Source of the DNA: an uncultured Paracoccaceae bacterium
Lineage (GTDB): Bacteria > Pseudomonadota > Alphaproteobacteria > Rhodobacterales > Rhodobacteraceae
DNA: 64,000 nt
Assembly (NCBI GenBank): GCA_947498645.1
Contig: CANMKS010000001.1
Span: 1,588,032 to 1,652,031 of the forward strand
Direction of reading: 5' to 3'
A program made the position numbers and the translations under genes. The notes beneath the pieces were generated by a model. It had not been told where the DNA came from. It did not search any database and worked only from the letters and a program-made list of their open reading frames with translations. Below are positions 27,486-36,413 of the stretch, one piece after another; position 1 is the first letter of the stretch, and every line of letters begins with the position of its first letter.

Positions 27486-28311
27486 CCATCTTATCCAGCA
27501 TTTCCTGAAAGCCACGCCGGTTCAAAACCGTCTTGTCGGCATAGACCGCAAATTCGGCAGAGGCTTCAATCCGTTGCGGGTTTGTGCCTGCGGGCAAAGC
27601 CTCCAGATCGGTAATCCACAACTCGCTCACATCAAGTGCGACGCGGGAAAGTACACAATTCCCCAATTCTGCGCGTAGCGTGTCGCAGATCGCCTGCGCC
27701 TCCTGCAAGATCGCCTGCCGCGTTTCGGCGTCATTGGCAGGACCGATGTTGCCCTCATACGGCAATGACACACGCGCATTCACGATCTCACCATTTGCGA
27801 CATCCGAAGGGTCACCAAAATCTGCGCGTGGAACAAAGCCCAACCTCCCGCTCAGCTCATATTTGCCGGCGCGGTTCAAACGAACATCGGCATGAATAAC
27901 GTCGCAGGCCGTACCGACAGTTGCCAGGATCTCGGCGCAGTAGGTGAACAGCCGTGCAGGCGCGCGCGCCGTTGCATAAAGTTTGTGCAACTCTTGATCG
28001 GGCACGTTTTCACCCGGTGCCAGCAGGTCATCGAATGTGACGATTTCTGCAACGCTGACAAAGCGCCGGGCGGTGATGGCGTCGGTCGAAAACGTATCGC
28101 GCACCTCGGCCCGGTCCCTGATCCAGCTTAGCGGGGTCGTGGGCATCGGCGGCATGACAACCTCATCACTGTCGCCGTTGATCATCGCCTCATTCTGGGC
28201 GGTGACCTCATTCACCCATTGCGTCATCTGCAAACCCCAGATGTTCAGCGCAATGAAGGGCGCCGCAATCAGCAAACCCAACACAATCATGATCACACGC
28301 AAACCGGTCAT
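27472..28311 (-). CDS. Hypothetical protein with N-terminal TM/signal anchor
   Basis: Long ORF with TM MTGLRVIMIVLGLLIAAPFIAL; overlaps upstream gene by 4 bp. Confidence 0.75.
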   Translation of the reverse strand: MTGLRVIMIVLGLLIAAPFIALNIWGLQMTQWVNEVTAQNEAMINGDSDEVVMPPMPTTPLSWIRDRAEVRDTFSTDAITARRFVSVAEIVTFDDLLAPGENVPDQELHKLYATARAPARLFTYCAEILATVGTACDVIHADVRLNRAGKYELSGRLGFVPRADFGDPSDVANGEIVNARVSLPYEGNIGPANDAETRQAILQEAQAICDTLRAELGNCVLSRVALDVSELWITDLEALPAGTNPQRIEASAEFAVYADKTVLNRRGFQEMLDKMVNPS

Positions 28312-29642
28312 TGCGAAACCTCCACCATGGGATCAGGGTTCAGGGCATCAACGCCACCGCCGATCGCCGCCAAAAGCAGGTTGTTATGCAGATCATCGGT
28401 GATGGATTGCCGCGTTGCTGTATCGCCCGTGAACATATGGTCGGTGCGCATCACGTAAACGTCCTGACCGGCCATGGATTGATAGGTGATGGGTTCAGCG
28501 GGCGCGGGCCCCAGCAAGGCATGGGCTGCATCGCGGGCGGTCACCAGGTTTGTGCTGGCATCAACGCCAAGGGTCTTGGTGAACCAGGCGTTATAGGCCT
28601 CATACCCCTTCTGATAGGTATGAACCTGATTTTCATACAGCATATTGCCATCCGCCGCTTTGATTGAGGCGATCCAGTCAGGCTGTGGCTTGCGCCATGG
28701 CCGGATCATGCAGTCGCGAATGACATCATCAGCGCCGAATTCATGACGCGAGACAAAGTCACTGACCAGCAAGGCCTCAAAACTGGCGTCATCGGGTGGG
28801 GCAACCAACCCGGAGAAGCCAGAAGAGATAATCGCAACATGCGCAATCGTCACGTCAGGGGCTGTGTGAATGTTCCAGATCACACCCGATCCAAGGTTTT
28901 GCAACACCAGATAGATCGGGGCAGAGCTATCCGTCACAAAGACGTCCATCGCCGTCTTTTGCCCGGTGACCTGCGCTGTCGGGTCATAGTCACGTCCGTC
29001 TTGCGTGACGTTTTCGATGTTACCGATCAGACGATTGGCAAGCTGCTCCTGTGAAAACGCCTGTACGGGGGCCGTCATCAGTGCGGTTTGAATGCGCAGG
29101 TTCATGATTTTTTCGGACGGCAAGGGCTGGCGCAGGTTGCACATCGCGTTGCGTTCGAATCCGATCAACCGGCCGAGAGCGGTATCGCCCGTAGGCAATT
29201 CTGGCGCATCAACAAGCGCGGCAAGCTCCAGCGGGTCCGGACCGTGGTGCGCCACCAGCGGCGAGGCCAGCGTTGGCCCTTGATCAGACATCAGCTCAGT
29301 TTCGCGTGTGGCCGACGAACCGGATGAAATCGACGCGACACCGGATGTTGCCATCGTGCTTTCGGACGAGGATGCCATTCCCGCAATCGCATCAACCATA
29401 TCTTGCGGCAGGGCTTTCCAGCCGTAATACCCGCCAGCGCCAAGGGCCGCAAAAATGAACGCCCAGATGATGCCGTTGCGGATTCGGTGGTCTTCCTGTT
29501 CCACGCCATACCCGTAATTTGAAGATGGCTGCGAAGGCTGTGGTCGGGCCGCTTGTTCGGGCGCGCTGGGCGCGCCGTTGCGCTGCTCTTCGATCCGGCG
29601 CAGGCGCTCTGCAAATTGTTGTTGGCGGTGGTCGTTGGTCAT
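28308..29642 (-). CDS. Hypothetical single-TM protein
   Basis: Pro/Gln-rich N-terminus, TM GIIWAFIFAALGAGGYYGW; start at MTNDHRQQQ. Confidence 0.75.
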   Translation of the reverse strand: MTNDHRQQQFAERLRRIEEQRNGAPSAPEQAARPQPSQPSSNYGYGVEQEDHRIRNGIIWAFIFAALGAGGYYGWKALPQDMVDAIAGMASSSESTMATSGVASISSGSSATRETELMSDQGPTLASPLVAHHGPDPLELAALVDAPELPTGDTALGRLIGFERNAMCNLRQPLPSEKIMNLRIQTALMTAPVQAFSQEQLANRLIGNIENVTQDGRDYDPTAQVTGQKTAMDVFVTDSSAPIYLVLQNLGSGVIWNIHTAPDVTIAHVAIISSGFSGLVAPPDDASFEALLVSDFVSRHEFGADDVIRDCMIRPWRKPQPDWIASIKAADGNMLYENQVHTYQKGYEAYNAWFTKTLGVDASTNLVTARDAAHALLGPAPAEPITYQSMAGQDVYVMRTDHMFTGDTATRQSITDDLHNNLLLAAIGGGVDALNPDPMVEVSQ

Positions 29643-29740
29643 GTCAGGCAAGTCTCTTGTTGCCTGGTCTGACTAGGTGCCGATTGGGGCAGGTGATGTG
29701 CGAAGTTGTGGCAATATCAGGGTATTGATCTGCCTGGACG

Positions 29741-30334
29741 CTAAAGCGCTTTACGTGCATTCAGCGCCGCCGTAATTGTGCCATCGTCAAGATAGTCCAA
29801 CTCACCCCCCACAGGCACGCCCTGCGCAAGGGATGTGACTGTCAATCCGGGCAGTTGATCGGCGATATAATGGGCCGTGGTCTGGCCATCAATTGTGGCC
29901 GCAAGCGCAAGGATCACTTCGGTGATACCCTCTGCCTTGATGCGGTCCAGCAATTTTGGAATGCGCAATTCGTCCGGGCCAATCGCGTCCAAAGCGGACA
30001 ATGTACCGCCCAGCACATGATAGCGCCCCTTGAAGACCTGGGCCCGCTCCATCGCCCATAGATCGGCCACATCCTCGACCACGGCAATCTGGCCGGTGGC
30101 GCGTTTTTCGGATTGGCAGATATCGCAAATATCGCTGGTGCAGACGTTGCCGCAGTTGAGACACTCGCGCACCGTCGCCCCCACCTTTTGCATCGCATCC
30201 GCGAGCGGCAGTAACACCAACGACCGCTTCTTGATCAGATGCAGCACCGCACGCCGGGCCGAGCGCGGACCAAGGCCCGGCAACTTGGCCATCAAGGCGA
30301 TCAGGTGATCAAGATCTTCGGTATCATTCGTCAT
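29741..30334 (-). CDS. recR: Recombination mediator protein RecR
   Basis: [20 protein letters not shown]4 zinc finger [16 protein letters not shown]; Toprim region. Confidence 0.97.
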   Translation of the reverse strand: MTNDTEDLDHLIALMAKLPGLGPRSARRAVLHLIKKRSLVLLPLADAMQKVGATVRECLNCGNVCTSDICDICQSEKRATGQIAVVEDVADLWAMERAQVFKGRYHVLGGTLSALDAIGPDELRIPKLLDRIKAEGITEVILALAATIDGQTTAHYIADQLPGLTVTSLAQGVPVGGELDYLDDGTITAALNARKAL

Positions 30335-30351
30335 GGGGTTCTCGGTGTAGC

Positions 30352-30403
30352 GAACAAATTTCGAGAAATTTGTTCTGTCGGAAGAATTTTCGCGAAAATT
30401 CTT
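30352..30403. repeat. Tandem pair of AT-rich perfect palindromes
   Basis: GAACAAATTTC-GA-GAAATTTGTTC (30352-30375), 6-nt spacer, AAGAATTTTCGCGAAAATTCTT (30382-30403). Confidence 0.8.
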
Positions 30404-30410
30404 TGCGGCC

Positions 30411-30755
30411 CTAGAATGGCAGGTTCACACCCGGCGGCAGGCCCAGGCCTTCGGTGATCTTGCCCATTTCTTCCTGTGCCCGTTCAGAGGCTTTGGTCTG
30501 CGCGTCTTTGATCGCGGCAAGGATCAGGTCTTCGACAACTTCCTTGTCGTCGCCGTTGAAGATCGAAGGGTCAATATCCAGCCCTTTCAGTTCACCTTTG
30601 GCAGTCGCCGTTGCCTTGACCAGCCCGGCACCGCTGACACCTTCGACAGAGATATTTTCAAGGTCTTCCTGCATCTGGGCCATCTTGCCCTGCACTTCCT
30701 GTGCCTGTTTCATCATCTTGGCCATATCGCCAAGCCCGCCTAGTCCTTTGAGCAT
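30411..30755 (-). CDS. ybaB: YbaB/EbfC nucleoid-associated protein
   Basis: [47 protein letters not shown]. Confidence 0.95.
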   Translation of the reverse strand: MLKGLGGLGDMAKMMKQAQEVQGKMAQMQEDLENISVEGVSGAGLVKATATAKGELKGLDIDPSIFNGDDKEVVEDLILAAIKDAQTKASERAQEEMGKITEGLGLPPGVNLPF

Positions 30756-31008
30756 ATCACTCTCCTGTCTCGATCCTCCTTTCAGATAGGCGTTTGGACA
30801 GCAGGCCGCAAGGATGGCGTTTTCTTGAGTGGAATTGTCAAATATACACCCTGATAGAATTACTCAGATGTATGAAGAAACTTCCAGTGCCGCGTTTTTT
30901 TGATAGCCTTTTACTCGGCGTAGGGTGTCCTGCCTTCTGCACGATTGCGCCATACAGTTGATCTGGCCTTCGGGCAGTTTGAAATGACCGCATCGCAGAT
31001 GGGTGGGA

Positions 31009-32754
31009 TCAATCGTCGTCGAAGGGATCCCATTCATCGTCCACTTCCGGCAGGGCATCTTCCAATGCGTCCTGTTCCAGTTCAGCCTCTGTGCGGATGT
31101 CGGTAATCTTTGCCTTGGGAAAGGCGGCGATCACAGCTTGCACCAGCGGGTGTTTTTCCGCCTCTGCCCGCACGGCATTTTCGGCGGCATCACGGGTTTC
31201 GGCAATGGTCGGCGCACCGCCCTCGGCCACGCTGATGGCCCAGCGGTTACCTGTCCAGGCTTGCAATCGCGACCCCAGGCGCCCCACCAGGTCTGCGGCG
31301 GCCTGCGGCGTAGGATTCACCTCGATCCGGCCCGGTTGATAGCTGACCAGACGCAAGCCGGCTTCAACCTCGACCAACAGTTTCACGTCGCGGTGCGTGC
31401 GGATCAATTCGACGACGTCTTCGAACCGGGCGTAGTGCTGCAAGGCGTCGGTCGCCAAAGCGACAGCCGTTTGCGCGCCGGATGCTGACGGTCCGCTGGG
31501 TGCGCTATGTGTTGGCGCAGGTGCCGTGCCCATCGCCGTGGTGCCGCCACCTTGCGGTGCAGGTCGACCACCGGATGGTCTGCCGGTCGGTGGTGTCGCG
31601 TCTTGCAGTTTGCGCACCAGCTCTTCCGGGCTGGGCAGATCCGCAACATGGGTCAATCGGATCACGGCCATCTCGGCGGCCATCATGGCGTTGGGGGCCA
31701 TCGCCACCTCTTCCAATGCCTTGAGCATCATCTGCCACATGCGTGACAGGACCCGCATGGGCAACGTGCTGGCCATGGCTTGACCGCGTGTGCGCTCGTC
31801 AGGGCTGATCGTGGGGTCTTCTGCGGCTTCCGGGGTGATCTTGATCACGCTGATCCAATGACAAACCTCTGCCAGATCACGCAGGACCGCCATGGGGTCC
31901 GCACCATCGGCATATTGTTCGGAAAGCTCTGTCAGTGCGGCAGCAGCCTCGCCGCGCAGGATCAGATCAAAAAGGTCCAGCACGCGGCCCCGATCCGCCA
32001 GTCCCAGCATCGCGCGCACCTGATCGGCGGTGGTCTCACCGGCACCGTGGCTGATCGCCTGATCCAGCAGCGATTGCGCATCGCGGGCGGAACCTTCGGC
32101 GGCGCGAGTGATCAGCGCAAGCGCCTCATCGGTGATGTCGGCCCCTTCAGCGGTTGCGATCTTGCGCAACAGGGCAATCTGGGTTTCGGGTTCGATCCGG
32201 CGCAGGTCAAAGCGTTGGCAGCGGGACAAGACCGTGACGGGCACTTGCCGGATTTCGGTGGTGGCAAAGATGAATTTGACGTGCGCGGGGGGCTCTTCCA
32301 GCGTTTTCAACAAGGCGTTGAAGGCATTCTTGGAGAGCATATGCACTTCGTCGATGATGTAGATCTTGAACCGGGCAGAGGCGGCGCGATAGTGAACTGA
32401 GTCAATAATCTCGCGGATATCGCCGACGCCTGTGCGGGATGCCGCGTCCATCTCCATCACGTCCACATGGCGCCCTTCCATGATCGCCACGCAATGTTCG
32501 CATTCACCGCAGGGTTCGGTGGTTGGACCACCTGTGCCGTCCGGCCCGATGCAATTCATGCCCTTGGCGATGATCCGGGCTGTGGTCGTCTTGCCGGTGC
32601 CCCTGATCCCGGTCATGATGAACGCTTGCGCAATCCGGTCGGCGGCAAAGGCGTTTTTCAGCGTGCGCACCATCGCATCCTGACCCACCATATCGGCAAA
32701 GGTTTCAGGCCGATATTTACGGGCGAGCACTTGATAGCTGGGTTGGTCGGTCAT
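31009..32754 (-). CDS. dnaX: DNA polymerase III subunit gamma/tau
   Basis: MTDQPSYQVLARKYRPETFADMVGQDAMVRTLKNAF; GIRGTGKTTTARI Walker A. Confidence 0.97.
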   Translation of the reverse strand: MTDQPSYQVLARKYRPETFADMVGQDAMVRTLKNAFAADRIAQAFIMTGIRGTGKTTTARIIAKGMNCIGPDGTGGPTTEPCGECEHCVAIMEGRHVDVMEMDAASRTGVGDIREIIDSVHYRAASARFKIYIIDEVHMLSKNAFNALLKTLEEPPAHVKFIFATTEIRQVPVTVLSRCQRFDLRRIEPETQIALLRKIATAEGADITDEALALITRAAEGSARDAQSLLDQAISHGAGETTADQVRAMLGLADRGRVLDLFDLILRGEAAAALTELSEQYADGADPMAVLRDLAEVCHWISVIKITPEAAEDPTISPDERTRGQAMASTLPMRVLSRMWQMMLKALEEVAMAPNAMMAAEMAVIRLTHVADLPSPEELVRKLQDATPPTGRPSGGRPAPQGGGTTAMGTAPAPTHSAPSGPSASGAQTAVALATDALQHYARFEDVVELIRTHRDVKLLVEVEAGLRLVSYQPGRIEVNPTPQAAADLVGRLGSRLQAWTGNRWAISVAEGGAPTIAETRDAAENAVRAEAEKHPLVQAVIAAFPKAKITDIRTEAELEQDALEDALPEVDDEWDPFDDD

Positions 32755-32980
32755 GGGTGCCTTCGGATTCGGGACTCGGGGCAGCGTAGGCGGGTGTGGG
32801 GGATTGGTCCACATCTTGCACGCCAAATATCTACGGTCTACGGTGCATGTGCCGTGTTGGGCGGCCACCTGGTTCGCGGAAAGCGTGATGCACCCAATGA
32901 ATGCTCCGAACGACCCACATTTGTGGTCTTTCTCATTTGCCCAGGCCAGCGAACCACGGGCGCATATGGTGAGGAAGCCG

Positions 32981-34480
32981 ATGACAGACCCACTTGATGA
33001 CCTGCGCAGGCAGGCAAAGACCCTTCAAAAACGCTATGAAACCGGCGACCGCGACGCGATTGCGCGCGTCGACTTGGCACAGTTGCGGCGCGATGGTGTG
33101 CTGAAACGTGCGGATTTCCTGCATGTTGTGGCCCGCGAAAACAACTTTGCCAGTTGGCCGCAAATGAAAACAGCAGTCGAAACGCGCGGCATGGATCACG
33201 CGGCCAAGGTGCAGCGCCTGAAAATCGCATTGGCCCATGGGCAGACCCAGGTTGTGCAGCAACTGATGTGGGACACGCCGGACATTGCTGATGGCGCATT
33301 TTGCCTGCAGGTCGCGCTATATGACCTGCCTGCCGTACGTGCCGCCTTGGCCAAGGACCCGCAACTTGCAACCCGGTCGGAAGGCGGCAGGCGCCCGATA
33401 TTGCATCTGAGCTATTCGCCCATGCTGCGCGGCTGGCCAGACCGGCAGGCGGATATGCTTTCAATCGCCGATCTGCTGCGCGCCAACGGCGCTGACGTCA
33501 ACGACAGCTACACGCCACAGATGGGGGGCGATCATCCGCTGTCGGCGCTATACGGCGCTATCGGACATGCGCGAAACATGCCTATGGCGCAGTGGTTGTT
33601 GGATCATGGGGCCGATCCAAACGATAACGAAAGCCTCTATCATGCAACCGAAATCGGGCATGATGCCGGTGTGCGTATGCTTCTGGCGGCGGGCGCTGAT
33701 CCCACAGGCACCAACGCCTTATTGCGGGCCTTGGATGCGGGTGACACAGGCATGGTGCAATTGCTGCTGGACGCAGGGGCCGACCCGAACGAAGACAACG
33801 GCAGCATGACCGCGTTGCATCATGCCGCCTTGCGGATGTGTTCGCCTGAGATTTGCAGCATGCTGCTCGGGGCGGGGGCTGATCAAACCCTGATACGCAA
33901 GGGTGTCACGGCCTTTGCCTGCGCCTGCGTGTATGGACACGCATCGCTGGCCAAGATGCTTGATCCGATGCCGCTGACAGAAGTGGAGGCCTTGCTTGCT
34001 GCAGCAGCAGACGGCAACTTGCCCGATAGGGCCGTTATTGACCCTGCACAAATTCCTGCGGTCTATCAGAATATCTTGCGTGAAATCCTGCATTTGCCCG
34101 GAAAGCTGCCACATGTGCAGGCCCTTATAGCACTTGGCCTGCCGTGGGATCAGCCAGATGGCGAAGGCCTGACGCCTGTGCAGGTTGCCGGGTGGGAAGG
34201 GCTGCCCGAGATGATGGGGTATTTTCTGCGCCTCAAGCCTGATCTGAGCCACGTCAACGGCTATGGCGGCACGCTGCTTTCGACGATCATTCATGGCTCA
34301 GAGAGCAATCCCAAGCGGGAAACCCGCGACTATCTGGGCTGTCTTGAGCTTGCCTTGAAGGAGGGCGTTGCCTTGCCGAAGCGTGCCATTGATCTGGCGG
34401 GGACGCCGGAAGTTGTTGATTTCCTTGCGGAATGGGCGGATCAATATCCGGGACAGGTGGTGGAGCACGGGATTGCCTGA
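32981..34480 (+). CDS. Ankyrin-repeat protein
   Basis: Repeats such as LLDHGADPNDNESLYHATEIGHDAGVRMLLAAGADP, LLDAGADPNEDNGSMTALHHAAL. Start at MTDPLDDLRRQAK. Confidence 0.88.
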   Translation: MTDPLDDLRRQAKTLQKRYETGDRDAIARVDLAQLRRDGVLKRADFLHVVARENNFASWPQMKTAVETRGMDHAAKVQRLKIALAHGQTQVVQQLMWDTPDIADGAFCLQVALYDLPAVRAALAKDPQLATRSEGGRRPILHLSYSPMLRGWPDRQADMLSIADLLRANGADVNDSYTPQMGGDHPLSALYGAIGHARNMPMAQWLLDHGADPNDNESLYHATEIGHDAGVRMLLAAGADPTGTNALLRALDAGDTGMVQLLLDAGADPNEDNGSMTALHHAALRMCSPEICSMLLGAGADQTLIRKGVTAFACACVYGHASLAKMLDPMPLTEVEALLAAAADGNLPDRAVIDPAQIPAVYQNILREILHLPGKLPHVQALIALGLPWDQPDGEGLTPVQVAGWEGLPEMMGYFLRLKPDLSHVNGYGGTLLSTIIHGSESNPKRETRDYLGCLELALKEGVALPKRAIDLAGTPEVVDFLAEWADQYPGQVVEHGIA

Positions 34481-34946
34481 ATTTGTTATTCACAGTCTTC
34501 AGGCAGGGGGTGGTGCGCTTGCCATCACCCCCATGCCGGGGCGCACGCGGCATTACTATACCGACTGGCAGCGATTGCTTGATTGGCGTCCGGCGCTGGT
34601 GATCACGCTGACGACGCAGGCCGAATTAGAGCGCAAGGGTGCTGGCACATTGGGCGCGGATCTAATCAATGAAGGGATCGGCTGGCTTCATTTTCCGGTG
34701 CCCGATTTTGGCACGCCTTTCGGGCAGGACTGGCCTGCCGCGCGCGACCGGGCGCTGGCCACGCTGGCCAAAGGCGACCGCGTTCTGGTGCATTGCTATG
34801 GCGGGTGCGGGCGGTCGGGGATGATGGTGCTGCGTCTGATGATTGCGGCAGGTGAAGACGCGGATGAGGCGCTTGCGCGCCTGCGCGATATCCGGCCTTG
34901 CGCTGTCGAAACCGAGGCGCAGATGGCATGGGCGCGGCAGGGATGA
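34473..34946 (+). CDS. Protein tyrosine / dual-specificity phosphatase-like protein
   Basis: VLVHCYGGCGRSGMM matches HCxxGxGRS; probable TTG start overlapping the ankyrin gene stop. Confidence 0.8.
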   Translation: MPEFVIHSLQAGGGALAITPMPGRTRHYYTDWQRLLDWRPALVITLTTQAELERKGAGTLGADLINEGIGWLHFPVPDFGTPFGQDWPAARDRALATLAKGDRVLVHCYGGCGRSGMMVLRLMIAAGEDADEALARLRDIRPCAVETEAQMAWARQG

Positions 34947-34962
34947 ACCGCCAAAATCTTGC

Positions 34963-35004
34963 GTACAGAACCTGTACATACACTGTACAGATCCTGTACG
35001 TACA
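34963..35004. repeat. Array of four alternating GTACAG/CTGTAC half-sites
   Basis: GTACAG-AAC-CTGTAC (34963-34977) and GTACAG-ATC-CTGTAC (34985-34999), repeat period 22 bp. Confidence 0.75.
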
Positions 35005-35013
35005 ACCCGTGGG

Positions 35014-36048
35014 TTAGCGCCCCTTCTTTTTGGCCGTCGCCGACCGATACATCTTGCCCAGTTTGCGATAGCGATCACGCGCCTGCGCGATGGTTTCGGT
35101 GGCATATTCGTTTTCACGCTTGAGCTTTTTGAACCGCTTGAGCCGATCAGGGTCGACCGCACCGCTGGCAATGCCGGCCTGTACGGCGCAGCCGGGTTCG
35201 GTTTCATGTTCGCAGTCGCGGAATTTGCACGTTGTCGCAAGTTCCGAAATCTCGGGGAAGGTTGCGTCGATACCGTATGCCACCTCTGCCACGCCAAGCC
35301 CGCGCATACCGGGTGTATCGATCAGCCAGCCGCCGCTGGCCATTGGGTGCAGGGATCGCCCGGTTGTCGTGTGACGCCCGCGCGCGTCATCCTCGCGGAT
35401 GTCCTGCGTGGCAGCATTGCCGCCTGTCAGCGCATTGGCCACGGTCGTTTTGCCCACACCGGATGATCCGGCAAGTGCCACGGTTTGTCCCTTGCCACAC
35501 CAGAGTGCCAGCAATGTCGGCACATCATCGTTTTTGGCATCAAAGGCGATGACATCAAGATCACGCCCCAGAACCTTGGCCTGATCAACATAGCTGTCTG
35601 GATCATCGGTCTGATCGGCTTTGGTCAGCACGATCACAGGTGTGATCATCGCGTCATGGGCCAGTGCCAGATAGCGCTCCAGTCGCGCAGGGTTAAAGTC
35701 GTTGTTGCAGGACGATGTGATGAAAAGCGTGTCAAGATTGGCCGCGATCAGTTGTTTTTCACCGGTATGATATTCTGTGCCACGGGTCAGTTCCGTCTTG
35801 CGGTCCAGCACACGCACCAGCCGGTGTTGTTCGGGTGCGGCCAACACCCAGTCGCCAACGGCAACAGCGGCGGTTGTGATGCCGGGACTGAGTGTCAGTT
35901 CCAGCGTTCCGATTTCGGAAAAGCCCACAACCCGGTCGCGGTGGACCGTGGCAATGCGGGCAGGTGTCAGGGCTTCCAACTCTTCAATTTCAAGTTGGGA
36001 CATATAGAAGGGCGACCAGCCAAGGGCGTCGCGTGTAAGATCTGTCAA
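35014..36048 (-). CDS. rsgA: Ribosome small-subunit-dependent GTPase A
   Basis: Circularly permuted GTPase: VLTKADQTDD (G4), GSSGVGKTTVANAL (G1), DTPGMRGLG (G3), C-terminal Cys/His zinc motif. TTG start. Confidence 0.95.
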   Translation of the reverse strand: MTDLTRDALGWSPFYMSQLEIEELEALTPARIATVHRDRVVGFSEIGTLELTLSPGITTAAVAVGDWVLAAPEQHRLVRVLDRKTELTRGTEYHTGEKQLIAANLDTLFITSSCNNDFNPARLERYLALAHDAMITPVIVLTKADQTDDPDSYVDQAKVLGRDLDVIAFDAKNDDVPTLLALWCGKGQTVALAGSSGVGKTTVANALTGGNAATQDIREDDARGRHTTTGRSLHPMASGGWLIDTPGMRGLGVAEVAYGIDATFPEISELATTCKFRDCEHETEPGCAVQAGIASGAVDPDRLKRFKKLKRENEYATETIAQARDRYRKLGKMYRSATAKKKGR

Positions 36049-36130
36049 TGATCTGTCCTCGTCAAAGGGAAGTCGAGTGCCGGACGCATGATCGCGTCAG
36101 CAGGAACCGGACGAGGGGGCGGAAATAGCT

Positions 36131-36178
36131 TCAGCGCACCCGGACCGGGAGGGCGTTGATTGCGACAATCATGAACAT
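36131..36178 (-). CDS. Candidate mini-ORF MFMIVAINALPVRVR
   Basis: 15 codons preceded by AAAGGAGG; the second ATG lies 6 nt after the SD core. No homology assessed. Confidence 0.3.
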   Translation of the reverse strand: MFMIVAINALPVRVR

Positions 36179-36209
36179 CCTCCTTTGCTGGATGCGGTTT
36201 CATTAGTAT

Positions 36210-36276
36210 CCCGACGCCGCCAAACTGTTGCACAGTTTCGCACTGTCGGGTGATGTGTTTGCGAATGCAAACACAT
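36210..36276 (-). other. Two successive strong stem-loops 3' of the SRP RNA
   Basis: ATGTGTTTGC-GAAT-GCAAACACAT (36253-36276) and nested CCCGAC...AAACTGT-TGC-ACAGTTT...GTCGGG (36210-36250). Confidence 0.6.
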
Positions 36277-36277
36277 A

Positions 36278-36378
36278 GGTGAGAGGCTGGACATCGACCC
36301 AAGCGGGGCTCGTTGTGGCTGCTTCCTTCCGGACCTGACCAGGTTGGCGAGGCGCTCGCCCGCGCCAACCTCTCAGCC
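36278..36378 (-). ncRNA. ffs: Signal recognition particle RNA (4.5S, small bacterial type)
   Basis: Minus strand contains CCTGGTCAGGTCCGGAAGGAAGCAGCCA; ends pair GAGAGGTTGG/CCAGCCTCTC. Confidence 0.95.
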
Positions 36379-36413
36379 TTGATATAGCCCTGCGCACCCC
36401 GGTGTGCAAGATG

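Noticed and set aside
24279-28740. Shared peptide DDVIRDC in RNase T2 C-terminus and in the 28308-29642 protein
   Set aside because: Only seven residues with no flanking similarity; most likely coincidence.
32755-32868. N-terminal extension of dnaX and the overlapping plus-strand extension of the ankyrin ORF (32753-32980)
   Set aside because: DnaX clearly starts at MTDQPSYQVLARKYRPETF and the ankyrin protein at MTDPLDDLRRQ; the extensions are low-complexity intergenic sequence.
34963-35004. Interpretation of the GTACAG array as a LuxR-type lux box
   Set aside because: Half-sites CTGTAC...GTACAG are similar but spacing does not match the 20-bp lux box, and no luxR/luxI gene is in the window.
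36392-36407. GCGCACC-CC-GGTGTGC hairpin between cpdB and the SRP RNA as a distinct element
   Set aside because: Consistent with a simple cpdB terminator-like hairpin; no further structure.
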